From assembly GCA_030765645.1 (NCBI GenBank), contig JAVCCE010000055.1, forward strand, positions 1-50,123: a DNA stretch of 50,123 bases, in the 5' to 3' direction. Made by a program: the position numbers and the translations under genes. Shown piece after piece: positions 35,442 through 43,800 of the stretch. The first letter of the stretch is position 1; each line of letters begins with the position of its first letter. The notes beneath the pieces were generated by a model. That model saw only the letters and a list, made by a program, of their open reading frames with translations, had not been told where the DNA came from and did not search any database. The stretch is from Candidatus Hinthialibacter antarcticus. Lineage in GTDB: Bacteria; Hinthialibacterota; Hinthialibacteria; Hinthialibacterales; Hinthialibacteraceae.

Positions 35442-35487
35442 TCAACCCTCACCCCAGCCCTCTCCCAGTGGGAGAGGGGGGAGGGCG
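35442..35487. repeat. CTCCC/GGGAG intergenic palindrome
   Basis: CCCTCTCCCAGTGGGAGAGGG, a common short bacterial intergenic palindrome, related to 32843-32883. It may also serve as a transcription end for the gene stopping at 35501. Confidence 0.65.
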
Positions 35488-35500
35488 GAGTGAATTATCT

Positions 35501-36379
35501 TTACACGTCGCAGACGCCGACGGCGTGTTGCAGGGCTTTGACGGCGCCGTCTTTGTCCTTCGCGCGCGGGACAAACTCATGAGCGACGTATCCGTCGTAT
35601 CCCGTATCGACAATCGCTTTCATGACGGCGGGCCAGTAGACTTCCTGGGTCTCGTCGAGATCGTTGCGGCCCGGGTTGCCGCCCGTGTGGTAGTGACCAA
35701 ACGCATGGTTATGGTCGCGGATGTTGCGCATCAGGTCGCCTTCCATGATCTGCATGTGATAGAGGTCGTTGAGTAATTTAAAATTGGGATGATTGACCAT
35801 CTTTACCAGGGTCACGCCCCAGTCGGTGTGGTCGCACATATAGTCTTTGTGATCGACCTTGCTGTTAAGCAACTCCATACAAATGATGACGCCTTCGTTG
35901 GCGGCGATCTTGCAGGCTTTCTCTAAAATGTCCGCGCAGTTGCGCATACCGTCATAGTCGTTCATGCCGTGGCGCTCACCCGAAAAAGTGATGAGGTTGC
36001 GCGCTTTGTATTTGGCGGCGAGGGGGATGTTTGTTTCAAACGTCTTCATCTGTTCGGCGTGCAATTTAGGGTTGTTCAGCCCATCGCGAATCGAGCCGGA
36101 GCCGGGAGAATACATCGTCGGAACCAGACCGAAATCTTTCATCACCTTGGCGTCATTTTCACCGACCAGGTCAATGCCGTGCAGGCCCATATCGGCGCAG
36201 ATTTTGCAAAACTCTTTGAGGTCGGGCACGGTGTTGCCAAAACACCAGCGGGATACGGATTGTTTGATATTTCCTTTCATGGCTTCCCCTTCTTTGGCGG
36301 ACGCGCCCAGCGTACTGACCACTGCGGCTCCAGCGGCGATTGCGGTTACGGCGTCGCGCCGGTTAATTGCTTGTGACAT
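35501..36379 (-). CDS. Xylose-isomerase-like TIM barrel protein (hydroxypyruvate isomerase-like), Tat-exported
   Basis: 292 residues with AGGAGG before ATG. The N-terminus NRRDAVTAIAAGAAVVSTLG is a twin-arginine-type signal, so it is probably periplasmic. The AP-endonuclease-2-type TIM barrel shows SVSRWCFG, MGLHGIDLVGE, GVIICMELLNSKVDH (metal glutamate), KLLNDLYHMQIMEGD (metal aspartate and histidine) and the late DGYVAHEFVP (metal glutamate). Members isomerise hydroxypyruvate or epimerise keto sugars. Exported versions are typical of PVC-type bacteria. It is divergent from the GntR regulator, which may control it. Confidence 0.9.
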   Translation of the reverse strand: MSQAINRRDAVTAIAAGAAVVSTLGASAKEGEAMKGNIKQSVSRWCFGNTVPDLKEFCKICADMGLHGIDLVGENDAKVMKDFGLVPTMYSPGSGSIRDGLNNPKLHAEQMKTFETNIPLAAKYKARNLITFSGERHGMNDYDGMRNCADILEKACKIAANEGVIICMELLNSKVDHKDYMCDHTDWGVTLVKMVNHPNFKLLNDLYHMQIMEGDLMRNIRDHNHAFGHYHTGGNPGRNDLDETQEVYWPAVMKAIVDTGYDGYVAHEFVPRAKDKDGAVKALQHAVGVCDV

Positions 36380-36550
36380 GAGATATTCCTCCTAATGATT
36401 GTGTGAAAAATCGGCAAAAGTTTTATCCATACTACAGGAGAAATTCCGGCTCGGATAGAAGAATTGCGCGAAGATTTTTTGTGAAATCTTGGTTAATTCT
36501 CGTTCGGCGCCTTTACAAAAATCTATACTTGGGGCAAATATCATAATGTT

Positions 36551-37291
36551 ATGAAAATCATAGATCGACAGAGTCCACGTAAATTATATCTTCAGTTGGT
36601 TGACGTTTTGTTATCCGGGATGGAAAGCGGAGAACTCAGCGTTGGTTCGCAGCTACCGACTGAAGACCAACTTTGTACTCAACAAGGCGTGAGCAAAGCC
36701 GTGGTGCGTTCGGCGATGCAAGAACTGGCCCGTAAAGGCTACGTTCGTAAGATTCCCGGCAAGGGGACTTTCGTCGAAACGCCGCCCAGCCAAAAAGGCG
36801 TCTGGCTTTCGACCGCCATCACCGAAAACATGCTCGATTTCGGCGCCCAGTGGGATACCGAAGTCGTGCAGAAAATGCTGACCATTTCGCCGTCAGACCT
36901 GACCGACTTGTTCGCCCAAGAGACCGGGCATCAGGTGTTTAAGGTATTGCGTCTGCGTTCGATTGAAAGCGAGCCGGTTGCGCTGGAACTGGCGTATGTG
37001 TCGCACGATTTATGCCCCGGCCTGCCGTTGGAAGACCTGCGCGGGCAGTCGCTGTTGGATATCATCACCCAAAAATACGGCATCCCCATTGTACGCGCGG
37101 CGGATTCGTATGAAGTAACGACTTTGGATGAGCGCGAGTCGGAACTGCTCAAGCGCGATGAAGGCGAGCACGTCTTATTGGCGGACCGCATTCTCTATAC
37201 GTCAAACAACCGCGTGGTGGGTTTCATGCGCATCATCAACGTTTCAACCAAACACCGCATCACCGTCGAATCGGTGCGAACGTCTGTATAG
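36551..37291 (+). CDS. GntR/HutC family transcriptional regulator (UTRA domain)
   Basis: 246 residues. N-terminal winged helix: PRKLYLQLVDVLLSGMESGE, LPTEDQLCTQQGVSKAVVR, GKGTFVETPP. The C-terminal UTRA ligand domain (~90-240) contains VFKVLRLRSIESEPVALELA and ADRILYTSNNRVVGFMRI. It likely senses a sugar or amino-acid derivative and represses nearby genes, the divergent TIM-barrel gene being the first candidate. TATACT at 36524-36529 could be its -10, which would give a very short leader; no clear ribosome site is seen. Confidence 0.92.
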   Translation: MKIIDRQSPRKLYLQLVDVLLSGMESGELSVGSQLPTEDQLCTQQGVSKAVVRSAMQELARKGYVRKIPGKGTFVETPPSQKGVWLSTAITENMLDFGAQWDTEVVQKMLTISPSDLTDLFAQETGHQVFKVLRLRSIESEPVALELAYVSHDLCPGLPLEDLRGQSLLDIITQKYGIPIVRAADSYEVTTLDERESELLKRDEGEHVLLADRILYTSNNRVVGFMRIINVSTKHRITVESVRTSV

Positions 37292-37364
37292 TATCAATTT
37301 TAGTTTGAATGCTGTCGGGGTGTTGTTGCTGCGTCTGTGTGTATTTCAGTGTTATTGTTTGCTA

Positions 37365-37883
37365 TCAGGTCTGGTCTATCATTGTTTTTCGAATATCTTT
37401 CACCATCATAAACAAATGAAATTCATTTACTGGCGAAGAGACAAAGCCGAACCGCTGATAGAATGCCTTGGCTTGTTCATCTTTGGCATGTACCAAGACT
37501 GCTCGCAAACCGGCGATATCGGCTGCTTGCAGCGTTCGGATGAGCGCATCACGCAACAAACCAGCGCCCAACCCTTTCCCTTTTTCATTGAGATCAACAG
37601 CCAGGCGGGTTAAAACAATAACCGGGATTGGATAGCGGCCCAGGCCTTCGCGTATGCGCGGCGGCGAATCATCGACTTTGGTTGAACCATAGGCCAAGGA
37701 ATAAAACCCAACCACCTGATGATCTCGCGTCGTTACATAGGTTCGCGCTCCACCCGCGCGATGGTTTTGGAACGCATAAGACTTTAGGTATTTATTTAAG
37801 GCGGGAACGCCGCAGTCGAAATCATCCAATACATGAAATTTTTCGATCGGAACAGGCGGGTTGGGCTTACGGCTATCGCTCAT
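37365..37883 (-). CDS. GNAT acetyltransferase toxin (TacT-like)
   Basis: 172 residues. The DFDCGVPALNKYLKSYAFQN start is characteristic of the TacT/AtaT group. The acetyl-CoA loop is EKGKGLGAGLL, and the catalytic tyrosine is in AFYQRFGF. These toxins acetylate the amino group of aminoacyl-tRNAs and stop translation. The start overlaps the antitoxin end by 11 bases, so the toxin is translated after its antidote. The pair sits next to a family A repeat. Confidence 0.92.
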   Translation of the reverse strand: MSDSRKPNPPVPIEKFHVLDDFDCGVPALNKYLKSYAFQNHRAGGARTYVTTRDHQVVGFYSLAYGSTKVDDSPPRIREGLGRYPIPVIVLTRLAVDLNEKGKGLGAGLLRDALIRTLQAADIAGLRAVLVHAKDEQAKAFYQRFGFVSSPVNEFHLFMMVKDIRKTMIDQT

Positions 37884-38169
37884 GAAATGGGCTCGGTTTG
37901 CTGAACAACTCTTTCAACGCGGGCACTGATTTTGGCGGGGCGTCGAGGGCGTCGCAAAACTCTTCCCACTTATCTGGTGACAATGTGAAGTGGGTTTTGT
38001 CAGCCAAAACCTGGGATGCCGCGTCATAGGCGTTCTCAACCACAAACTCGCTCAGGCTGCGCTTGCTCAAGGCGGCTGCTTGACCGATCAGGTCTTTTTG
38101 CTGTTCGTTTATCCGTATATTCAGAAAAGCCGTCTTGGCGGATTCTCTGGATGGCTCCATATTAGGCAT
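37873..38169 (-). CDS. DUF1778 antitoxin (TacA-like)
   Basis: 98 residues; GAGGAT upstream of ATG. The ribbon-helix-helix N-terminus (TAFLNIRINEQQKDLIGQAA, ALSKRSLSEFVVENAY) binds the operator DNA, and the C-terminal tail (SPDKWEEFCDALDAPPKSVP) wraps the toxin. The DUF1778 plus GNAT order is the standard TacA-TacT layout, with autoregulation expected. Confidence 0.92.
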   Translation of the reverse strand: MPNMEPSRESAKTAFLNIRINEQQKDLIGQAAALSKRSLSEFVVENAYDAASQVLADKTHFTLSPDKWEEFCDALDAPPKSVPALKELFSKPSPFHER

Positions 38170-38243
38170 GGCAATTCATCCTCTATGCTGATTTTCTATC
38201 ATCAGTATACCTACGCGTCTTTACAATGTAAATACATTTTTCA

Positions 38244-38433
38244 GGTTCATCCGGTAAGTGAATCCCTACATTATTAGATGAGTATGATTTTGATTCCGAA
38301 AACGTATTCCGGCATGGGCGCAACTCTGTGAGCGCCTGTGCATAAGGGCCTGAAAGCCCGCACTGAAGCGAGCAGAGTTGCGCCCATGCCACATGCAGCG
38401 AAATAAAAAAGTATCCAATTTTACGCAAGAACC
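38244..38433. repeat. Family A repeat (190 bp, short form)
   Basis: Ends GGTTCATCCGGTAAGTGA and the inverse of CGCAAGAACC. It lacks the ~26-base ATTGACAAACCAATC segment of longer copies. Its hairpin arms are GGCATGGGCGCAACTCTG and CAGAGTTGCGCCCATGCC: both arms differ from other copies at one paired position (T-A to C-G). The right flank is ATTTTTTT, the left CATTTTTCA. Confidence 0.9.
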
Positions 38434-38481
38434 ATTTTTTTAGAAAAAAAACAGGATGCAATTAATAGCATTCTAAACAAG

Positions 38482-38507
38482 GAGGGGTGCAGCAAACTGC
38501 ACCCCTC
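38482..38507 (-). terminator. Probable terminator of the VOC gene
   Basis: A perfect stem GAGGGGTGCAG / CTGCACCCCTC with a CAAA loop, 36 bases after the stop at 38543. The T-run on the minus strand is weak, but T-rich sequence follows further on. Confidence 0.65.
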
Positions 38508-38542
38508 GGATAAACATTCTGTAATCACAAACTCTCGATATT

Positions 38543-39085
38543 TTATTCAAACACCGAATCGAAGCGTTTTTGTTGAGTCATCGGGCCGATGAGTTCGACG
38601 AAGGTGCCGTCTGGGTCTTTGACCATAACAAAATGGCGTTTTCCCAGGGGGATGGGCGTTTCGCCCAGAAATTTCACTTTGTGCTTTTTGATACGCTCAA
38701 CAATTGGCGCCAGTTCTTTGACGTTGATGGTGATGTATTGGATGCCGGTGTTGGTGTGAATAAATTCGTTGGTTTGCTTTTTGGCTTTGTTGCCGAAGGT
38801 CATGAGCTTGAGTTGAGTGGCGTCTTCTCCTGCGCCCACTTTCAATACGCGCACTTTGACGGGCAGCGAGTCGGTGAGGCCGGAGCGCTTGCCAAAGTCG
38901 GCGTCAACTTCAAAACCGGCTTGCTCGGTAAGGCCAACGACTTCGGTATAAAACTTCACAGACGCGTCGAGATCGCTGACGATCATACCAATTTGAATGA
39001 CTTTGCTGGTGAATTCATCCTCGGCGCTAAACGCAGGGGCGATCAAAAGAGCGGCAATCAACAGGCTAAACAGTGTGCGATACAT
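38543..39085 (-). CDS. Exported VOC (glyoxalase/dioxygenase) superfamily protein
   Basis: 180 residues with AGGAG before ATG. A signal peptide (MYRTLFSLLIAALLIAPAFS) precedes a single VOC unit: IGMIVSDLDASVKFYTEVVG, then GIQYITINVKELAPIVERIK and HFVMVKDPDGTFVELIGP. The glutamate of FVEL and HFV-type residues could bind a metal. Export is unusual for this mainly cytoplasmic superfamily. The reaction is unknown. Confidence 0.87.
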   Translation of the reverse strand: MYRTLFSLLIAALLIAPAFSAEDEFTSKVIQIGMIVSDLDASVKFYTEVVGLTEQAGFEVDADFGKRSGLTDSLPVKVRVLKVGAGEDATQLKLMTFGNKAKKQTNEFIHTNTGIQYITINVKELAPIVERIKKHKVKFLGETPIPLGKRHFVMVKDPDGTFVELIGPMTQQKRFDSVFE

Positions 39086-39346
39086 AGTTTTATTCTCCTA
39101 ACGATTGAAAGTTGCGGTGATGGCTCGCCATGAGCATAGAGAATGTGTATAAGGTTGGTCAATAGGCGAGGCGGATTTCTATCGCCGCATGAATTTTTTT
39201 TATGATATATTCTTAGTGTCAGTTTCTGGGAGAAACCCCCTCGCCTTTAGGCGATGACTTTAGTTTGAGAATCTATGTTGTGTCATCGCGAGCGTAGCGA
39301 AACGACCAGCCTGCGGCAGGCTGGTCTCGCTTTTTGATCCATGAGA

Positions 39347-39533
39347 TTGCTTCGGTCGTATATGCTTTCTCGCAATGACGCTGATGCGGTAAAGGGTGAT
39401 GATCGGTTAAAGTTCCGCCCCCAAAGATTGGGGGCGGTTAGGTGGGGGTTGACTGGCGGCGTAGCCGGCAGCAATTCAAAAATCAACCACCCCCCCTCTA
39501 ACTCCCCCCGAACTTCGGGGGGAGAACCTGTGA
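39347..39533. repeat. Dispersed intergenic repeat, uninterrupted copy
   Basis: Matches 9372-9743 without the family B insertion. It contains CCGCCCCCAAAGATTGGGGGCGG and ends with CCCCCGAACTTCGGGGG. The unbroken CCCTCTAACTCCCCC shows the empty target site. A further palindrome, CCAGCCTGCGGCAGGCTGG, is at 39306-39324. Confidence 0.85.
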
Positions 39534-39717
39534 ATTTTAAGGCGGATTTATCCGCTAACCTTTAGTCGAGAGTGATTTAGTCGTTGTTCTATACACGTCT
39601 CCGGTGGGCCATTCGGCTCCATGATCCATCGGCGTAAGCGAAAGGAGACCTCGTGCTCTTATAGATAATTTTACAAGAGGTTGCGTTTGGCGGGAAAATT
39701 CGCTAAGCGCCTGAATT

Positions 39718-39746
39718 TTGACAGGCTAGAGCAGCCTCGATATACT
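39718..39746 (+). promoter_or_regulatory. Consensus sigma-70 promoter of argC
   Basis: TTGACA (39718-39723), a 17-base spacer and TATACT (39741-39746), 34 bases before ATG 39781. Confidence 0.85.
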
Positions 39747-39780
39747 GACCGTTACTTCTATGCGTGGTAAAGGTCAAACT

Positions 39781-40842
39781 ATGTCAACGAAAATGATACG
39801 CGTTAAAATTGTTGGAGCCACTGGATATTCAGGCGGGGAATTAATTCGCCTATTGCTCAACCACCCCCAGGTTGAGATTGCGGCGATTACCGCCTCGAGC
39901 GTAACCGGCCCTGAGCCGATTCACGCCTTCTGGCCTGCATTGCGCGGAATGCTCCAAGTTCCTGTGATTAAAGAAGTTCCTGGCGACGCGACTGACGTGG
40001 ACCTGGTGTTTGTCTGTACGCCGCACGGCGCCGCGATGGCGATTGTCCCGGCATATATTGAAAACGGCAACGTCGTGATTGACTTGTCCGCCGATTTTCG
40101 ATTTAAGGACCCGGCTGATCGCGCAGGCTGGTATGAGGGCGAACACACCGCCCCCGAATTGTGCGCAACGGCAGTCTATGGGATGCCGGAACTGTTCCGC
40201 GAGGAGATTCGCGGCGCCCAGTTGATTGCGAACCCGGGCTGTTACCCGACCGGGTCGATTCTCGCGCTGCATCCAGGCATTCAATCCGGCCTGTTGTCGC
40301 CGACGGGCATCCATGTCAGCGCGGCCTCGGGCGTGACTGGCGCCGGTAAAAAGCCCAAGCCGCATCTCCACCACCCCGAACTCGACCAGAATTTTCTGGC
40401 GTACCGAATCGGCAAACATCAACACGCGCCGGAAATTATCGGCGTGTTGAACCGTTCGACCGGCAAGCCGGTTTCGCTTTCTTTCGTGCCGCACCTGCTG
40501 CCGTTGCAGCGCGGTATTCTGTCCACCATTTTTTGCCAGAAAACCAATGCCGTCTCGTTGCAAGACCTGTGGGCGGTTTACGATCAAGCGTATCGCGATG
40601 AGCCGTTCATCCGTTTGTATCCTCTCGGCGAAGCGCCGACGTTACATGCGGTGCGCGAAACAAATTTCTTAGACCTTTCGTTGCAAGAAGACGCAACCAC
40701 GGGCGAGATCATCATCGTGTCCGCCGAAGACAATCTGACCAAAGGGGCCGCAGGCCAGGCCGTGCAAAACATGAACTTGCGCATGGGCCTGCCGGAAGCG
40801 ACTGGTTTGCTGCCTTCTTCTGCTTTAACGGTTTCACATTAA
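39781..40842 (+). CDS. argC: N-acetyl-gamma-glutamyl-phosphate reductase
   Basis: 353 residues from ATG 39781 (AAAGGT upstream); the frame is open to 39760 but the family start and ribosome site favour this ATG. The NADP-binding loop is IVGATGYSGGELIRLLL, and the catalytic cysteine lies in NPGCYPTGSILAL. SAASGVTGAGKKPK and GKHQHAPEI are typical of type 1 ArgC. It reduces N-acetylglutamyl phosphate to the semialdehyde, the third step of arginine synthesis. Other arg genes are not in the window. It is followed after 27 bases by the giant C25 gene. Confidence 0.96.
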   Translation: MSTKMIRVKIVGATGYSGGELIRLLLNHPQVEIAAITASSVTGPEPIHAFWPALRGMLQVPVIKEVPGDATDVDLVFVCTPHGAAMAIVPAYIENGNVVIDLSADFRFKDPADRAGWYEGEHTAPELCATAVYGMPELFREEIRGAQLIANPGCYPTGSILALHPGIQSGLLSPTGIHVSAASGVTGAGKKPKPHLHHPELDQNFLAYRIGKHQHAPEIIGVLNRSTGKPVSLSFVPHLLPLQRGILSTIFCQKTNAVSLQDLWAVYDQAYRDEPFIRLYPLGEAPTLHAVRETNFLDLSLQEDATTGEIIIVSAEDNLTKGAAGQAVQNMNLRMGLPEATGLLPSSALTVSH

Positions 40843-40869
40843 AACGGGGATTTCTCGTTGGGGAAAATT

Positions 40870-43800
40870 ATGAATTCTTTTCGATGCCGCGCCGCTGTAG
40901 CCATTCTACTGATTGCCTCGTTCGCTTCATTCTCTTTTGCGAACCGAAACCGGCCGAATGATCCGCCCGCGTCTTCGCCGGAATTCACTCTGCTTGAATT
41001 GGGCGCCGAGTCTTTGGTGGTGCGCTATACGCGCCCCGATGACAGCGCGACGTCGCAACTGAAAACCGAAACTTTTATCGCAGTCCCGCCGGGGGCGGAG
41101 TTTACCGTCGAGCCAATCGCCTGGAATTTCCGTTTGGAACATGAGCGGAAATTCGAAGAGCCGATTGAAGGTTCTCTGGCGGATTTGACCCGTTCCGCAT
41201 CGGACCCGGTTGCGATGCTAGGCAACGCATTTACCGCGAAACGCCGAATGTATCAGGAACTCGATGTCATCGAACTGACTTTTTCGCCGACCTCTGATTC
41301 TCCGTTGTCCGCCACCATGGCGGCGTATAAACGCGATAAAGTTCACTTAGACCATTTGGACGTCAAGGTGCAATGGTCGGGCGGCGCCGCTCAAATCCCT
41401 AAGCGCGACAGCGAACTGGATGCGGGCTATCGGCGCATGTTCCGTACGCTCTTTATTAATCACGATCAGGCCGAGGCGATGCGACGCAAACGCCCGCCGG
41501 TTGAAGACGAAATCAACCAGGGGTTTCACCCTGTCTCCATTGGATACGCGACCGGGGCGCCCGTGACCAATGCGGCGGTGGGGCAACTTCAACCGCGAAA
41601 AGACGGTATCCGCGTTCAAGTCGAGAGCGACGCTGTGTATGCCGTTCGCCCCGGGCAACTGCGTAAACTGGGCGTTGATCTGAACGCGGTCGCGTTAGAC
41701 CAGGTGCGCGTGTGGCATCGCGGCGAAGAGCAACCCGCCGCCATTCTCGATGACGACGGCGCCTTTCGCGGCGAAGACGCGATCTGTTTTTATGGACGCG
41801 CGTCAGATTCCGACTACACAAAACTCGGCCATTATTTCATTACGTGGTCAGAGTTCGATTCCGCGCCGATGCGGATCGAGTCGAAAAACTTAACGCCGAA
41901 AGAGGACGGCGGTTCGGTCTTAACGGCGGAAGTTCTTTTTAACCAAGAGAAAGTGTTGGTCAAAAAAGGCCTTCGTACTTTTGATTGGTACTATCTTCAA
42001 ATGGACCATCTCGAAGAGGAAATGGTCCTGCCGCTTCGAGGTTTGGCGCCGCAGGGCGAGATCATGATTGAAGTCGATTATTATAACAACATGCGCGATT
42101 TGCCGGGCTTCTCACTTTCGCTTGGCGATGCGCAGAAACATTTTCGCACCCGGCCTGACGAAGCCACCGCAGCGGTCTTTGTCGTTTCCGCCTCTGGAAT
42201 CATCGAAAACCCGACATTCGCGATCACTCTCGATAAAAAGCCGTCGATCAACGCCGGGCCTGCGGGGCTGAGCGACAAAATTAACGAACTGCAATACCTG
42301 TTTATCGACTCTATCCGTGTTTTGTATTCACGAACAATTGATTTGAACGATGCGCCCATCGCGATGGAGAAAACCGATTCGGTCCCGGCGGCGGTACAAT
42401 TGGCTTCGGCGTCCTATGACGCCAGCGCGGCCTGGGGGTTATGGTCCGTCAACGAAGGCAAACTCACCGGACATTATGATTTCTCTGCGATGGGCGACAG
42501 CCCCGCCTTTGAAACGCCGCAAAGCGATTGGCAATTTCTCGTCATTGAACAAGACAAGCGCCTACCGCCGCCGCAAGAAATCGCGCTTGATTACGCCTCG
42601 ACCTTACACAACGCCGATCAGGGCTATGACTACATCATCATTTCGTACAACACATTAATGGACAGCGTCCTGCCTCTGGCGGAGCGCCGTACGAAAGGCG
42701 GCTTCAAGGTTCTGCTGGTTGATATTCAAGACATTTATGACGAGTTCAATTTTGGCTACCCCGACATCGAAGCGGTCAAGCGCTTTTTGCGGTATGGGCA
42801 GTCGGTTTGGACTGGCGCCTCGCCGGAGTTCGTGCTGCTGGTGGGCGACTCGTCGTGGGACCACCGCGACAACGAAGGCTCGGGAATGATCGACCAGGTT
42901 CCAACCTACGCGCCGCTCAACAACCCGCAGCGTTTTGCGTCGGATGAACATTACGCCTATCTCTGGGGCGGCGAGAGTGATTACTACCTGGACGTACTGC
43001 CCGGACGGATTTCATTGCGTACGCCGCAAGAGGTAAGTAACTACGTCACAAAAGTTGAAACCTACGAAGACAAGGCCCCGGTCGGCCCCTGGAAAGCGCG
43101 CAATGTCTGGGTGTCGGACGACACCTTCGAGCGCTATGCGGCGCGGCAGTCAGAAACCAGCGCGCCGCCGTTTTTAAAGTCTGTTTTTATTGACCAGATT
43201 GATTATCCTCATGTGACGAACCCGTATCTGTATCACCGTTTTTACGGTGACGAAAGCGCCAGCGCACAAGAGTATCTCAATAAAAAATACAGCCCGGAAA
43301 CCACCTTGGCGATTTTAGATAACCTCAATCAAGGCACCTCGGTGTTTCAATATATTGGCCACGGCGGCAACCAACTGTGGTCGCATGAGCGTATTTTTTA
43401 CGGCACCGCGCGCCCCACCAGCAATATCATTGAATTACAGCCGAACCAGCGTTTTCCGTTTATTATGAGTTGGTCGTGTTTGACGGGCTATCTCAATTAC
43501 AACCGCCCGCCGTTTCACATTTGTTTGTCCGAAGAATTTATCCGCTACCCCGACCGCGGCGGCATCGCCGTCTGGGGGCCGAGCGGCGGCGGCACCACCG
43601 ACCAGCACATGGTCATGTCTCACTTAATCATGCGGCTGCTGTATGAAAACGGACTGACGCGATTGGGCGAGGCAACCTCTTTCACAAAGACGGAATTCAT
43701 GCACACCTACACCAATTCAGACCTGATTGACCAATACATATTATTTGGCGATCCCGCGATTGAATTAAATACTCCTGGCGAACAACTCGACGTTGCGGCG

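Noticed and set aside
35210-35776. Open frame of 188 codons on the plus strand
   Set aside because: It spans two minus-strand genes and an intergenic palindrome, and has no ribosome site.
39560-39700. Possible structured leader RNA with a GTCTCC/GGAGAC pairing before argC
   Set aside because: It lies upstream of the consensus argC promoter, the pairing is only six bases, and no known riboswitch pattern was seen.
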